Part shown: positions 22,601-33,866 of the stretch, in pieces
How positions within the stretch are numbered: the first letter of the stretch is position 1
How the letters are laid out: each line of letters starts with the position of its first letter
DNA from: Mixophyes australis
Taxonomy: Eukaryota > Chordata > Amphibia > Anura > Limnodynastidae
Reading direction: 5' to 3'
Assembly (NCBI GenBank): GCA_036250195.1
Contig: JAVHZZ010000011.1
Span: 60,516,919 to 60,580,918, forward strand
DNA: 64,000 nt
Program-made: the position numbers and the translations under genes
Notes under the pieces: generated by a model
Seen by the model: only the letters and a program-made list of their open reading frames with translations
The model's database searches: none
What the model was told of the DNA's origin: nothing

Positions 22601-23078
22601 CCCATCTATGAAGTTCGCTCCTCGTTTTATTGGTCCATATAGGATCATTCAAGTGATAAATCCAGTTTGTTTCAAACTTCTACTACCTAAGAATCTTTGT
22701 ATTTCCAATGCCTTCCATGTGTCTTTGCTCAAACCTCTTATCATCAACCGTTTCTCGGTCCCTCCTTCAGCACCTCGGCCAGTTCAAGCTCATCAAGAGG
22801 AGGACTTTGAGATTACTCACATATTGGATGCAAAAATTTCGCAAGGAGTGCTTCGTTTCCTCGTTCATTGGAAGGGCTTTGGTCCTGAAGAGCGTTCATG
22901 GATTAAAGCAGAAGATCTCAACGCTCCAGCTCTTCTTAAGAAGTTTTATTCCAAGTTTCTGGACAAACCCGGTTCCAGGTGTTCTGTGCCCACCTTTAAA
23001 AGGGGGGGTACTGTCACTCACCGGACTGTGAGTGCCATTTCTCCTGTGTTCAGGAACCGTGGCCGGCCGCCATCCTGA
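19688..23078 (+). pseudogene. pol: G1 Pol: protease, RT, RNase H, integrase, chromodomain
   Basis: Domains in order are protease with the active site ALIDSGAAG (about 19835), RT with the palm motif YLDDIL (about 20772), RNase H with EVDASN and FTDHKNL, integrase zinc finger (CELCSQF) and core (MDFVTDLP, SDRGVQL, TERVNQ), a GPY/F module (RFIGPYRII) and a chromodomain (FLVHWKGFGPEERSWI). Breaks are a TAG at about 20248-20250, a TGA at about 21979-21981 where G2 has Trp, and a frameshift near 22400. As in G2, the frame continues through the polypurine tract into the 3' LTR. The enzymes would act in cytoplasmic particles and then in the nucleus. Confidence 0.93.
22998..23008 (+). promoter_or_regulatory. 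G1 polypurine tract
   Basis: AAAAGGGGGGG lies three bases before the 3' LTR and would serve as plus-strand primer. It is also translated in frame as part of Pol (KRGG). Confidence 0.88.
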
Positions 23079-24549
23079 GGGTCTGCGCATGTGCAGCCCT
23101 TATGAAACCTTCAGTACCTGTTGCTTTTAATTGATTGGATGATCAGGCAACCCTCCCTATTTAAACCACCTGTGATCATTACCTGGTTGCCTGATCTTGG
23201 AGTCTCATTCCCCATGAGCCTCTGAAGGTGTTCCTGTGTTTCCTCGTGTATTCAGCTCCAGCTGATTCCTGTCTACTCAATTGTGGTTTCCAGACCACTT
23301 CAACTCTCCTGTGTTCATCGTGTCTGCACTCAGCTGATTCCTATCTGCGACTGCTGCCGGATTCCAGTCCGCCTCAACTCTCCTGTGTTCAGCGTGTCTG
23401 CTCTCCGCTGCCTCCGTTACTACTGCCGGGATCCAGACTGTCTCAACTCTCCTGTGTCATCGTGTCAGCTCTCCACTGATTCCTATCTGCTACTGCTGCT
23501 GGATTCCAGACCGTCTCTACTCTCCTGTGTTCAGCGTGTCTCCCCTCCGCTGCCTTCGCTACTACTGACGGATACCTGACAGCCTCAACTCTCCGTGTTC
23601 ATCATGTTTCCAGTTTTACTTACTACCGCTTCCTGAGTATTGCTCCGTTGATTACCGGTTACCTTCCGTGCGCTGCACCAACCTGATTACCGCTTCCATC
23701 CTCCAGTGGTCACTCCTCCTGCCGGCGTTCAGCCGTTCAGGTATCCCTGCACGTCTCCTTGACAGCCTGCTCTCCTGAACCGCGGTATGCATACTTTCCA
23801 TTGACTTTGCTATTATATTGCATATCCGTCTGGACTGTGTTGTGTTCATCTCCGGAGTCTTCCATCTACTGAAGCTATTGTTACTATTGACTTTGTTTCC
23901 TATTACCTGGATCTCTATAGTGACTTTGTATACTTCAAGCAGCGCTTGTCCGTTATTATTATATTGTGGTTATCATCGTGGGATCAAGTTCCGTGTGCCC
24001 CGTGTATCCTCTGCATTCCATTCATCTCCTCGTGCCCCTCCTCACATATATATAGCAGTGGTACAACTTGCTGAACGCAGACCACTGACTCCTGTTTCCC
24101 ATTGGCACCAGTTTCAAGTATCCTCTCACATAAGCAGTGGTACAACTTGCTGTACGCAGACCACTGACTTCCCCGTTACCTACTTGCACCTGGAATCCAT
24201 TCCTTCACTATAGACAGTGGTACAACTTGCTATACGCAGACCACTGACTTTCACTACCTCCTCTCTACTCCTGGATATTCCTCCTCACTATAGCAGTGGT
24301 ACAACTTGCTGTACGCAGACCACTGACTCTCCTCACGTTTACTTGTCCATCTGGTTCCTTCTGTACATACATCTAAGTCATTACCAGTTGCTGCTAGTCA
24401 TAGACTTTCCTTGAGCATTCTCTCACCATCTGCTGATTCTCCTGTTCCGTTGTCACCCTGCTACCAGAGGACCATAGTACCAGCTATATTACTCTGGTAA
24501 GAACATCATCTGGTGATATCCTGGGCAAAGACTCCTAGTGCCCTTGACA
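23012..24549 (+). repeat. 3' LTR of G1
   Basis: 1,538 bp with the same ends, TATA region, 75-bp repeats and four hairpins (about 24056-24325) as the 5' LTR. Differences from the 5' LTR are scattered, including a small indel near 23565-23590. Confidence 0.93.
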
Positions 24550-24554
24550 AAAAG

Positions 24555-25490
24555 ACTGCTTATTGCTGGCGTTTGATGATGTTGGAACTAATTTAATATT
24601 TGTAGTGTCTACTGTTGTGACATCTGAATTGGAATCAAAATGATTCTCTGTAATAGAGTGGTCAAGATTTGTGGTGTTCTTTTTTGAAGTATTGTGTGTT
24701 TGGATTATTTGTGACAGATCGGCATCTAGCTATCCTTGGCCAAATGATTCTCTCGCAATATTGTTAAAACCAATATCATCTTATTCATGGATAGAAAATG
24801 AACAGTCAATTGATGGTGTATTCAAGGATCCATTAGGCATATACATACTCTGTGTATCGCAATGTATAATGGTCATATATTGTTAATATGTCAATTTTAG
24901 TTATTTGTATATTGGAATAGTGTGTTGCTTCAAATGTGAGTTGTTTGGTACCGGTGATACTGGTTTGGTATGGGGTTTTTTATTTTTAATCCCTTTTATG
25001 CCAAATTTGTCCCTTATGACTTTATTTATTTTGAATGAGTTCAAATTCTTTTTTTATCTAAACAATTTTTAATAAGATTTTCTAATGCAATGTAATCTTG
25101 ATTAGCCTTAAAATTGGACAATGAGAGATCTAATTGTAAAATTGCTCCATCCAATTTGTGCAATTTCTCAGTCTTGTTTTAAAATAGCATCCCATCTATC
25201 CATGAATTTTTTATTTTCTAAATTGTGTGTAGGCTTCTTATTAATAAGAAGACCTTTAGGTACAATAAGTTCAGTATGGTACCATTGAAGTGTATGTTTC
25301 TCCCACCATGTTTTAATTTCTTTGGTAAGGATGTTATTGATTTAATGTTGGGGCTGGTTGGGTTCACTCATTATCGTCTGTCCAGGAGAAGGATTTCAGC
25401 TTGTATATCGATACAAGTAAATTTTCTCCAAAAGGGGACCCGACATTCCAATATCCAGCCAAGCATCAACAGAGTTTAAGACACCTGCAG
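24555..25490 (-). mobile_element. Penelope-like element, 5' part beyond the G1 insertion
   Basis: The sequence continues the target of G1 (left part at 15235-17219), joined at the AAAAG duplication. Minus-strand reading is AT-rich with many stops and no motif I can name. It should correspond to the region before the RT. The right edge is uncertain; I place it near 25490 where base composition changes. Confidence 0.55.
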
Positions 25491-26329
25491 GTGTGGCGGC
25501 AAGTAGTGAAACTGTAAGAACAGGTACTAGAAAGTAGCACAGGCTATCTGTCCTAATTCAGATGGGACAGTCTCGATTTTGGGGAAACTTCATACACAGT
25601 AAGAACTTACTAGAGTATTTTGAGCTATCTTAAGAAACATGCACCTCAAAATACTACGTGAGAATGCAGCCGCATCCATATACACTTTGGTGTATAGACC
25701 AAACTACCACAGTAGATATGCCAATCGTCATCATCAATAAGTTGATTAGAATGTGTTTTTTCAAAAAGTAAAAAAATAACTAATTAAAAACAAATAACCT
25801 CATAACCTACCCCACCAAAAGTAAACCCAGCACCAGTACTCATCACCTACTCTATTTACAGCTAATGCACGAAGACAAACAGTGTGTGTTCCCTCTGCAA
25901 AAGCCGAACTAGCACCAGGCTATGACCAGCTGGCATGGTCCCACTATAACAGGGCTTCATATTTTTAAACATTTTATGATTGAACTTTATTGATACAATT
26001 CACCTGTAGATAACTGGAAGAAAGAAGAACAAAAGATTATTAAGGATCTAGGTGTGAAATAATGATGCTAATGATGGAATGGGTGAGTCTTTAGTTATAA
26101 CAAATATATTTCCTGTGATGGTATGTGTGTTTTTATCTTTTATTATTTTATATGGCACAGTTCTACAAACTCAAGCATACCCAAGCAGTAAATGGCTACA
26201 AAAGGTCAGGATACAGGGTTAATGTTCAGTTCTTTTACCATACCAGCTGGCTGGTTTGCCCAATGTACCAGCCTGGCTCACACAATGCACCTAGTGGTTT
26301 CAAAATCACCTAGGCATGTAGTTGATAAG
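25491..26329. other. No recognisable gene
   Basis: I see no conserved protein motif or complete repeat structure here. Small plus-strand frames (such as 26125-26313 and 26192-26383) overlap one another without any family likeness. Confidence 0.4.
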
Positions 26330-26338
26330 GTAAACATA

Positions 26339-28617
26339 CTTTTTTTTTTTAAACTCTATTTGTTACAAGAGGAAACAGCATAAAAAAGAGCAAACAACAA
26401 GTAAAAACCAACTGTTTTAAGACAACAAGATGTCTCCTCTTATTTTAAATTTTTATAGCAGAAGGAAGAGGTAGGAAAGAGACAGGAAACAAAGTGAGTT
26501 AAGGAGGCGGAGTAGGGGGGAGGGTTGAGAAAGACAGGCACATATATCACCATACCTATTACAAGAGATTATAAGCAACATATCTAGAGATTAACGACCT
26601 ATGAAATAAATAAGAAAATAAAAAGTAGACGGCAAGATATATGGATCTCTTACCCATAGCGCACGACGACCAACCTGGAGGATCCGGAGATGGCCCAGAG
26701 TCTATGTACCATTAGAGGGCGAGAGAGCCAAAGTGGGTAAACAGCTATGGTTTTCCTGGAGATACCACGGGGCCCAAACCTTGTCAAAGTTGCAAGATTT
26801 ATTGTGAAGGTAGCATGCAATACTCTCCATGCTTGTGATATGCCAGGTGTAGTTCCGTAAGGCCTGCATAGAGGGAGGGTTAGGATCTTTCCAGTGTTTA
26901 GCTATTAGGGATTTGGCAGCAGCCAGTATGTGGGATATCAGCTTGCTGGAAGAGGCACTCTCATCAGGGATAGGGTGAGAGAGATGGAACGACCAGGGAT
27001 CCTTAGTGATCTGTTGTTCAGATACTGAGTTAATAAGTGCAAGGACCATGTTCCAATAAGGGATTATATGGGGGCAGGTCCACCATATATGTAGCATCGT
27101 GCCTCTCTGGCCACATTCCCGCCAACAGTTCAGAGTAGCAATGTGGATATTGAGCTCATGGCAATCCACTCTCTGACCTCCTCCCAACAAGACTCATCCG
27201 GAGGGGGTCCCAGATCTCTCTCCCATTCACGTTCATGACATCCTGGAGTGTCAAAGGATATCTCTATTGGCCAGTTATAAATCCTCAACACCATCCCTTT
27301 GGTGAGTGGGGAATGCAAACACATGTACTCAAAGGGAGTGAGGGGCCTAAGAGTGTCAGATTTGGGCAAGGACATAGCGAAGTGTCGGACCTGGAAGTAC
27401 TCAAAGAAAAGCCGGCAAAAAGATTCAAACTTATGCTGAAGATCTGAGATAGAGGCCCATGTTCTATTAACCACCAGGTCTGAGCCCACTCGTATCTCTG
27501 CACGTTTCCAGAGTTTAAGTTGCTGTGGCTGACCACCTGGGTGGAAATACGGGTTGCTCCAGAGGGGAGTTAGAGGGGAAATTGGAAAGGGAAAGAGGAT
27601 CGGAAAGCGAGCCATTAACCAATACCCTAGCGGTGGGAGAGTTGTAAAGAGCAGATACTCCAGTCAGGAATTCAGACGAGAAGCCATACGTCTTCAGAGT
27701 GTGAAACATGAAGTCCCACGAAATCCGATTGAATGCCTTCTCGGCGTCAAAAGAGAGCAACAAGGCTGGGAGACGCCTCTGATTATTTATTTGAATTATA
27801 TCTATTGCTCGACGGGTATTATCTCTGGCTTGACGACCTGGGATAAATCCCACCTGATCATAATGAATCAGGTCCGGAAGGACTCCATTCAAACGGGTGG
27901 CTAATAATTTTGCATAAATCTTAACATCTACATTAAGGAGGGAAACAGGACGGTAGCTTGCACAGTCACTAGGGTCCTTCCCCTCCTTGTGAATAACTAC
28001 TATATGTGCTTCCAACATCGATTTAGGGAATGGAGCTCCTTGCAAGACAGCATTGAACAGGGTGCGGAGGTGGGGGACCATGTCCTGTGAAAATTTTTAT
28101 AATAGGCTGCAGTGAAGTCATCTGGGCCCGGGGCCTTTGAGGCCTTTTGTGCTTTAATAACATCCAGTATTTCGTCTGACAAGATTTCTTCATTTAATTG
28201 TTGGGCCGAATCGCAGGAGAGAGTGGGGAGGATTGCTTGTTTTAGAAAAGCTTTTATGATTTTAGCTGGAGGGGTACTTCCAGGATTTGAGCTATCTAAA
28301 TTATATAAGGCAGCGTAAAACTTTTGAAACTCTCATCCTATTTGATCAGGGCTGTATATGGGAAAGCCCGAGGCCGATTTCAGGGTCATAACATTATTTT
28401 GGGAAGTTTGAGCACTCAAACGGGTGGCCAAGATCCTGTCTGCTTTGTCTTCCTTCTCGTAAAACGTTTGCTTCAGCCGTTTCAGGGCCGCGGCTGTGGA
28501 TTCTGAGAGGAGGAGATTCAAATCAGAACGCACTTTTAGAAGTTTGTTCAAAGTAGCTTCATCTGGGGAGAGTTTATGTTGTTGCTCCAGAGTCTGAAGT
28601 TGGATAGCTAATGACAG
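26339..28617 (-). mobile_element. 5'-truncated L1 retrotransposon with target-site duplication
   Basis: A poly(A) tail read on the minus strand (T run at 26340-26350) marks the 3' end. GTAAACATA occurs at 26330-26338 and again at 28618-28626, a 9-bp duplication that fixes both ends. The body holds the spacer before RT, part of RT and the C-terminal cysteine-rich region of ORF2. The endonuclease is absent because of 5' truncation, and an internal deletion removed the RT palm. Confidence 0.92.
26702..28617 (-). pseudogene. L1 ORF2 fragment: RT and C-terminal cysteine motif
   Basis: Minus-strand frames in order are a helical spacer (28333-28617), the RT start with SKAPGPDDFTAAYYKNF (about 28110-28150), RT blocks with SYRPVSLLNVDVKIYAKLLA, QVGFIPGRQARDN and LLSFDAEKAFNRISWDF (27515-28081), and the C-terminal part with CWRECGQRGTMLHIWWTCPH (26702-27190). 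The conserved Y/FADD palm motif is missing; the sequence jumps from the block after VLVNG to downstream sequence near 27550, so the palm is deleted. Frameshifts separate the pieces. In L1 this protein nicks target DNA and copies RNA in place. This copy cannot. Confidence 0.88.
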
Positions 28618-28626
28618 TAAACATAA

Positions 28627-30098
28627 TTTTATTGTAGATGCACAGCACACTAATTAATGTACCCTTAAGAATCACGTACCAGTGGGTTCACTACACCATG
28701 AACAACATACAATCCTATCTGAAAGAATCTATAGTTACCATTTCTCAAAGTGCTTATACAGCTGTTGGAACCAGAAATACTTCACTCCTTTGCCAAAACG
28801 GCAGGGACCAAGTTTGTTATTAACTTGCTTTGAAAGGCACACAAAGAGACAAATTCCTGATCACAAACACGATCCACTGTTCCATGACCACTCCATCAGG
28901 ATCCGTAGACTGTACTCAGAACTGTCCGAGTAGAAGGTGGGGAGACACGTCCTCTTAGCCCCAAGCTGGTTCAGATGTTGGCTTCTACATCACATAAACA
29001 GCAGTGTTTGGCTCCAGGAAGTCTAGATGGCAATCATGTTAAACAATGGGTACCCACTTAAAGGAACAAAATCACCATGGTATAGGGGCATCTTGAGCCA
29101 CCCCCATTTAATCCTTTCCAGTCTTTTTAGGTGATTTGTGCTCTGGACCGACTGACACTTTTGGCACAGTATGGCTTACCACTAGCAGAGGAAGTCCTAA
29201 GTCCAAAGTCTTGTGCTAACGCTACTAGTCAGGATGCCCTCAGTTGTCTGGGTACCCTGGTAACCTCAAATGAAAATAGTTCCTTTAGGGGTCGTGTTAA
29301 CTCTATCAGTGCTTGCAGAACCGACCTAGCAGCGTTTAAGAACTGTGCATTACATAAAATTAAATATACAACTATCATACCTATAATAACATCAGTATAA
29401 CTGGTGAGAGAGATTGCCAAGGCTGCTTAATTTTTAATTTCAAGTAGCCTGTTACCCTACTCTCACCGTGCATACTTAATTACTATTTTATACATGTTAC
29501 CATAATACCCCAACCCCCATCATTCTGAGGAGTTTGTAGGAGCCCTTGTGCTATCAGTTTTTGGGTGCTGTAGTTTTTGTTGGTCTTCAACCTCTAGGGG
29601 CTTCAACACTGGACTTGCCAGGCTAAGGCTTTGATGGTCTTACATCTAATTCTAAATCAGGCTCTTTGTGTACTCCATTGCACTCAAACAATTTTCCAGA
29701 TATGCTTTCAAGACAAAAAAACAATGAAACAAAGACAAAGCATCCCCTAAATTTTAACTGCTGGGTGGACTATATTGTCTAAGTTCAAGACAACTTGTTT
29801 TTGAGGGTACAATAGATCATACATTCTTCAGGACCAAGAGAGTTGACTGGGGCTATGCATCAGAGCACATTGTTTTTCTGGTCACAGACTACTCTGGCAC
29901 AATTGTGCGGCATAACTGGAACAACAAGGAATATTCTGACAAGATGCAACCAAAATCTCCTGATTTAAATGCCAATGAACTAAAATGGGCAACAAAGTGA
30001 AGACCAACTTAAGAAACAACTTGTTTGTTCCATACAAGAATTATGGGGGAAAATGTTATGTGTTGAATTTTGCAACAAGTGTATTTATCATGTTTTAC
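28627..30098. other. Unassigned DNA, no supported gene
   Basis: The segment continues the target of the L1. A plus-strand frame at 29131-29400 (89 residues) has a hydrophobic C-terminal stretch (TTIIPIITSV), but I recognise no family and see no splice or promoter context. A short block near 29955-29995 encodes KSPDLNANELKW, reminiscent of the SPDLNPIE motif of Tc1/mariner transposases, without supporting sequence around it. Confidence 0.4.
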
Positions 30099-30476
30099 AC
30101 ATTATCATCATCATCATCATCATTTATTTATATAGCGCCACTAATTCCGCAGCGCTGTACAGAGAACTCACTCACATCAGTCCCTGCCCCATTGGGGCTT
30201 ACAGTCTAAATTCCCGAACACACACACAGATAGATAGACAGACAGACAGACGGAGACAGACATACACACAGACTAGGGTCAATTTGAAAGCAGCCAATTA
30301 ACCTACTAGTATGTTTTTGGAGTGTGGGAGGAAACCGGATCACCCGGAGGAAACCCATGCAAACACGGGGAGAACATACAAACTCCTCACACATAAGGCC
30401 ATGGTTGGGAATTGAACTAATGACCCCAGTGCTGTAAGGCAGAAGTGCTAACCACTACGCCACCGTGCTGCCCCAG
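30099..30476 (-). mobile_element. tRNA-derived SINE
   Basis: Read on the minus strand it starts near 30475 with GGGGCAGCACGGTGG. It contains an A-box-like TGGCGTAGTGG (30452-30462) and a B-box-like GTTCAATTCC (30408-30417), spaced as in a tRNA promoter for RNA polymerase III. The body holds conserved blocks near 30310-30370 that I know from dispersed repeats in many frogs and fishes. The 3' end is a simple repeat (ATG on the minus strand, 30100-30122). A CA/GACA microsatellite lies at 30218-30272. The boxes match consensus well; the exact family name is not assigned. Confidence 0.82.
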
Positions 30477-30651
30477 CATTATGGTAGAAAGAGGAGGGCA
30501 ATTAACATGAAAGAAAAATATTTGTGTATTTTGTATTAAATAGAGCTACATAATCTACTGTTTTGTGCTTGTGTATAGTGCCCTCTACCTTATTTATGTG
30601 TTGCAGTCCTGGTATGGCGTTTGTGTTATACCTGCTCATGTATAACCAATT

Positions 30652-30838
30652 TTAAAGCGGTGGTAGACAGCATATCGATGCTGACTACACCGACAACATT
30701 TACCCCGACATCTTTAGTCCGGACGACTGCTTCTCGATGAGGACTGTGAACCGACTTCAACCAATCCCAATGAAAGAAGATGCCAGCGCAACTGGATGAT
30801 GTCAGTGACATAGGCGATGCCGTTAAAGCTGCTTTTAA
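30652..30838. mobile_element. Possible TTAA-flanked MITE
   Basis: TTAA is present at 30652-30655 and 30835-30838, with AAAGC-type sequence inside both ends (AAAGCGG at the left, AAAGCTGC near the right). The inverted repeats match poorly, so this is a weak call. A short piece near 40745-40790 shares the inner motif ATATCGATGCT. Confidence 0.3.
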
Positions 30839-30913
30839 GGGGGTAATGTAAGTATGCGGCTATGTACAATGTACAGCCTTTTCTAACGTACAGGGTACAA
30901 TTTCAAACATAAT

Positions 30914-31248
30914 GAGCCTGAGTCTTTAAGGAGAGCCAAGCACAAAAAAAATGAGTAAGTTTGCAAACTGGACAAACCATGTTACAATGCAAGGGGTGCA
31001 AATTAGTTTATTATTTTGCAGTTAAGTTAAATACTGACTGCTTTTTCATGTAGCACACAAATATTCAATAATTATTTTTTTTACACTGAAATTTAAAGTT
31101 GATCTAGGACATGCTCTACCCCAGCTCTACCCCAACTATAAATCTGTCCTCAAATTGTAAATTTACCTCACCCTCCAATGCAACATGGTTTTGCCTAGGT
31201 GCAAAGTTACTACTTTTTACACTTTGCTCTCCTTAGTAACTGACACAC
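30914..31248. mobile_element. Harbinger-type MITE, copy 1
   Basis: The ends are GAGCCTGAGTCTTTAAGGA and an imperfect complement near 31228-31248. The interior matches the segment at 42585-42900 on the opposite strand, including CCCCAACTATAAATCTG. I associate the GAGCCTGATTCATTA end type with abundant PIF/Harbinger-derived MITEs in frogs. It is non-coding. Confidence 0.7.
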
Positions 31249-32439
31249 AATAAGTTTTGCCATAATGTGAGAATGCTTCACACTTATTTGTGAATGTTAC
31301 ATTATACCTTGGATCAATTTGTAACTTGGGCATGTTTTTCCAGTAAGCTTATAGACTCCAGCTGATTAATAGATATATAAAAGAGCCTTTACCTTAAAGG
31401 GTAACTGTTCCTAAAACTGGACAGATGAAGCCTTTGGAGCCTTTAGCGTGCCTGTCAGATTAGGGTAACACTGCACTGAAAGTAACTATATCCTTGTATT
31501 TAGTCATATCTTAATAAACTACACTTCCAACCTTTCTTTAAATATGGTGTAAACATCAGGGCCCATTTTAACTAGGAAACATTGCTAGCTTATTCATTCA
31601 TCTCCACTTCGGCATGTTTGTGCTTGCAGTGTTCAAACAAATGTGTATTGCGGTCACATTTTTGTATACATTCCTCTAACTTCAAACAGGGTTTTCCAAA
31701 CACAGAGCACAGCTGACAGCACACACTGCAGCTAAAATATCCGAGGTATTTTAATGTCATGTAACTCCATTTCTTTGCTGGCAGCGGTGTAGACCTCCAT
31801 GATCAGGCTGGGGCATGTAGGATCCTCTGGGGTAGTGTATTGGTAAGGACCCATGAAATGTGTATGCAGCGCACAGATGTAGGTTAATTATACTTATGCC
31901 ACCATGGATCGCCAGCTCTGTGCCGCTACTTCCACTTGAACCATTTTATCAATTTCTCTGCTGCCAGCATCAAAACAGTGAATAAGTCACCAGCCCAGTC
32001 AGGCTATGGAAGTCTTTAAAACAGTGTAAATAGCAGCGCAATTTTTGCAAACTACAGTGGTGTACATTTAAAAAATAAAAAAAATAAATTTTATTCATTT
32101 AAATACGTTTCAGTTAAAAAACTGCATCTTATATAATATATGTCATGATATCAATGTTTTAAATATTTTGAACCTAAAATGCTATTTTCTAATTGTAAGA
32201 AATGAAAACAATAATATACGTATAATATTAGTAATACATAAAAATACTGTACATGCACTTACCTAGATCAAAGTTAATGTAATCTTTCTTTCTTTCTTGA
32301 AATTGGGGGAGTGTTGCAGGATGGGGGTGTAGAAGTAGAGAAGGGGAGTGTATCAGATGGGGTGTTTAAAAGCAGGGAGGGGATAATGTGTTTATATACG
32401 GATAAGGCCTCCAATGAATTAGTGGTGCAGATAAATAAA
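31249..32439. other. No recognisable gene
   Basis: Mostly AT-rich DNA with a G-rich stretch at about 32305-32390 (GGGGG-containing short repeats). No motif of a known element or RNA gene was found on either strand. Confidence 0.4.
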
Positions 32440-33660
32440 TACAAACTATTAGTGATTGTTTATACATAAATGATAATATATTAAAAGTATCTAAAGCTCG
32501 GGATACAGGAAATGTGTCATGTTTAGTGTCATTTTGATCTGCACATTACCATTTCTAATCCGCTACTTTCGGCTTTGTGATTGATTACTGCGATCAATAG
32601 TTATGGAAGATGGTGTCACAACTATATGCGTATCTGCTATTGTTGGCGCAACTCGGAGGAAGGTGCGGAGTCTAACGTGCCCCTGGTATTCACCAGGAAC
32701 CCCTGCAAGGAAGTATGGACTCCGCTGCAGGGACACGCAGGTCGCGGTCCTTCCATGAGTCAACAGCGAGATACAAGGAGGTGTCAGACAGGCCGGGTCA
32801 GTAACGTTCTGGTAGTACACGGTACACAAGGATATCCAGAAGAATGGAGAGACAAGCTAGGTCGAAAACGTTCAGGTAGCGCAGTACAAAGGGAGAATCC
32901 AAATAGGGGTGGTCAAACGGTACGGGTCAAAAGGTCACAGGCAGCACAGGGATAGTCAGGAACACAGTAGGATACTGGTACACACACAATACGCTGGAGG
33001 CAGGAAGACCTGGCACAGATGAGGTCACAGGAAGTGCCTTATAAAGTATCAGGGGCCAATGGGAAACTTGATGGGCGGCAGCGCTAATCCTGGCTACCGC
33101 CGGGACTTGAGAGTAGCGTCCCGTTGCAGAGCGTCCGGAACTTACGCGTCTGGTTGCTAGGCAACCAGGCGCGCCGGGCACAGACACAGGCGGCCGTCCC
33201 GGGGAAACAGCGGGACAGCGCCTGACAGATGGAAGATTGAATGATCAAAATTACATTGTGTTTTAAATTTGTTTAAAACTGGTTTGGGTCAGTTTCCTTA
33301 AACATCACATGTGTTGGGGGTGGGGTGGTGACTCCTTATCAGAGGAATCCTTTGAACTGACCTATGATCAGTAGACCACTGGACCATCATTAACCCTGAG
33401 CCACTGAAGCTGCATATAAGCATGCTGGCCCTTTGTTCTGGCTCTCTCTTTGCCTGACTACACAGCGGACATGATTACCTTATCCTGGGCCTAGATGAAG
33501 CGCTAGAGGAGATGTTATGTATTCAGTGTTTTTATACTTTCCTGCTTTATTGTAATATATTCTATGCGTAATAATAATGGCTTGCTGTAAATCCTGCTAT
33601 ATTTTGCAATTAAATATCTTTGTGCTTTGGAACCACAATAATCGCAATGGACAATGTTTT
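32440..33660 (+). repeat. ERV LTR of type B, split by a gypsy solo LTR
   Basis: From about 32480 to 32613 and from 33228 to about 33660 the sequence matches, in the plus direction, the ERV-B LTR at 13236-14109 read on its own strand. Shared blocks include TTTTGATCTGCACATTACC and AATCCTTTGAACTGACCTA. The 5' limit is vague. With no adjacent retroviral genes, this is best read as a decayed solo LTR. Confidence 0.72.
32614..33227 (-). mobile_element. Solo gypsy-type LTR inside the ERV LTR
   Basis: 614 bp from TGTCACAAC to GCCTGACA, with GATGG at 32609-32613 and 33228-33232 as a perfect 5-bp duplication. The host ERV LTR is continuous once it is removed. The minus orientation is inferred from a TATA box on that strand (complement of CCTTATAAAG near 33040). 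It resembles the LTR at 36443-37723 near its TGTCAC end (shared GCGGAGTCTAACG and TTCACCAGGAAC). Confidence 0.9.
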
Positions 33661-33866
33661 ATTGGCTTTAATAAAGGACAGAGATGTAGTTCTACAGATG
33701 ACCAGACAGCAATCAAATGGTTATGTTGTTCCCAGAGTTTGCGGTGGAGGGTCAAAAGGCCCGTTCACAGTTCACCTCAACAAACAAATAAGTGAGGGAC
33801 CTCCAGCTTCCTTACACCAAGCTATTCCCCTCTAGATTACGAGTCACTGCAGATGGTCGCTCCCAC
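33661..33866. other. Unassigned spacer
   Basis: Short sequence between the ERV LTR and the L1 poly(A) end, with no recognisable motif. Confidence 0.35.

Larger units (their letters stand above)
17220..24549 (+). mobile_element. G1, full-length Tf1/sushi-type chromovirus
   Basis: The 7,330-bp element has two LTRs (17220-18753 and 23012-24549), gag, pol with a C-terminal chromodomain, a self-priming type primer-binding site and a polypurine tract. It is flanked by AAAAG at 17215-17219 and 24550-24554. Insertion split a Penelope-like element. By eye the two LTRs differ at about 20-25 of 1,535 positions. Pol holds two in-frame stops and one frameshift, so this copy is inactive. Confidence 0.95.

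Noticed and set aside
29131..29400. 89-codon plus-strand frame with hydrophobic end
   Set aside because: No family recognised, no splice or promoter context; length is compatible with chance.
29955..29996. SPDLN-like motif suggesting a Tc1/mariner transposase
   Set aside because: Only about 12 residues fit; the expected preceding motifs and terminal repeats are absent.
30452..30475. tRNA gene suggested by good A and B boxes
   Set aside because: The sequence cannot fold into a full cloverleaf and continues into a SINE body with a simple-repeat tail.
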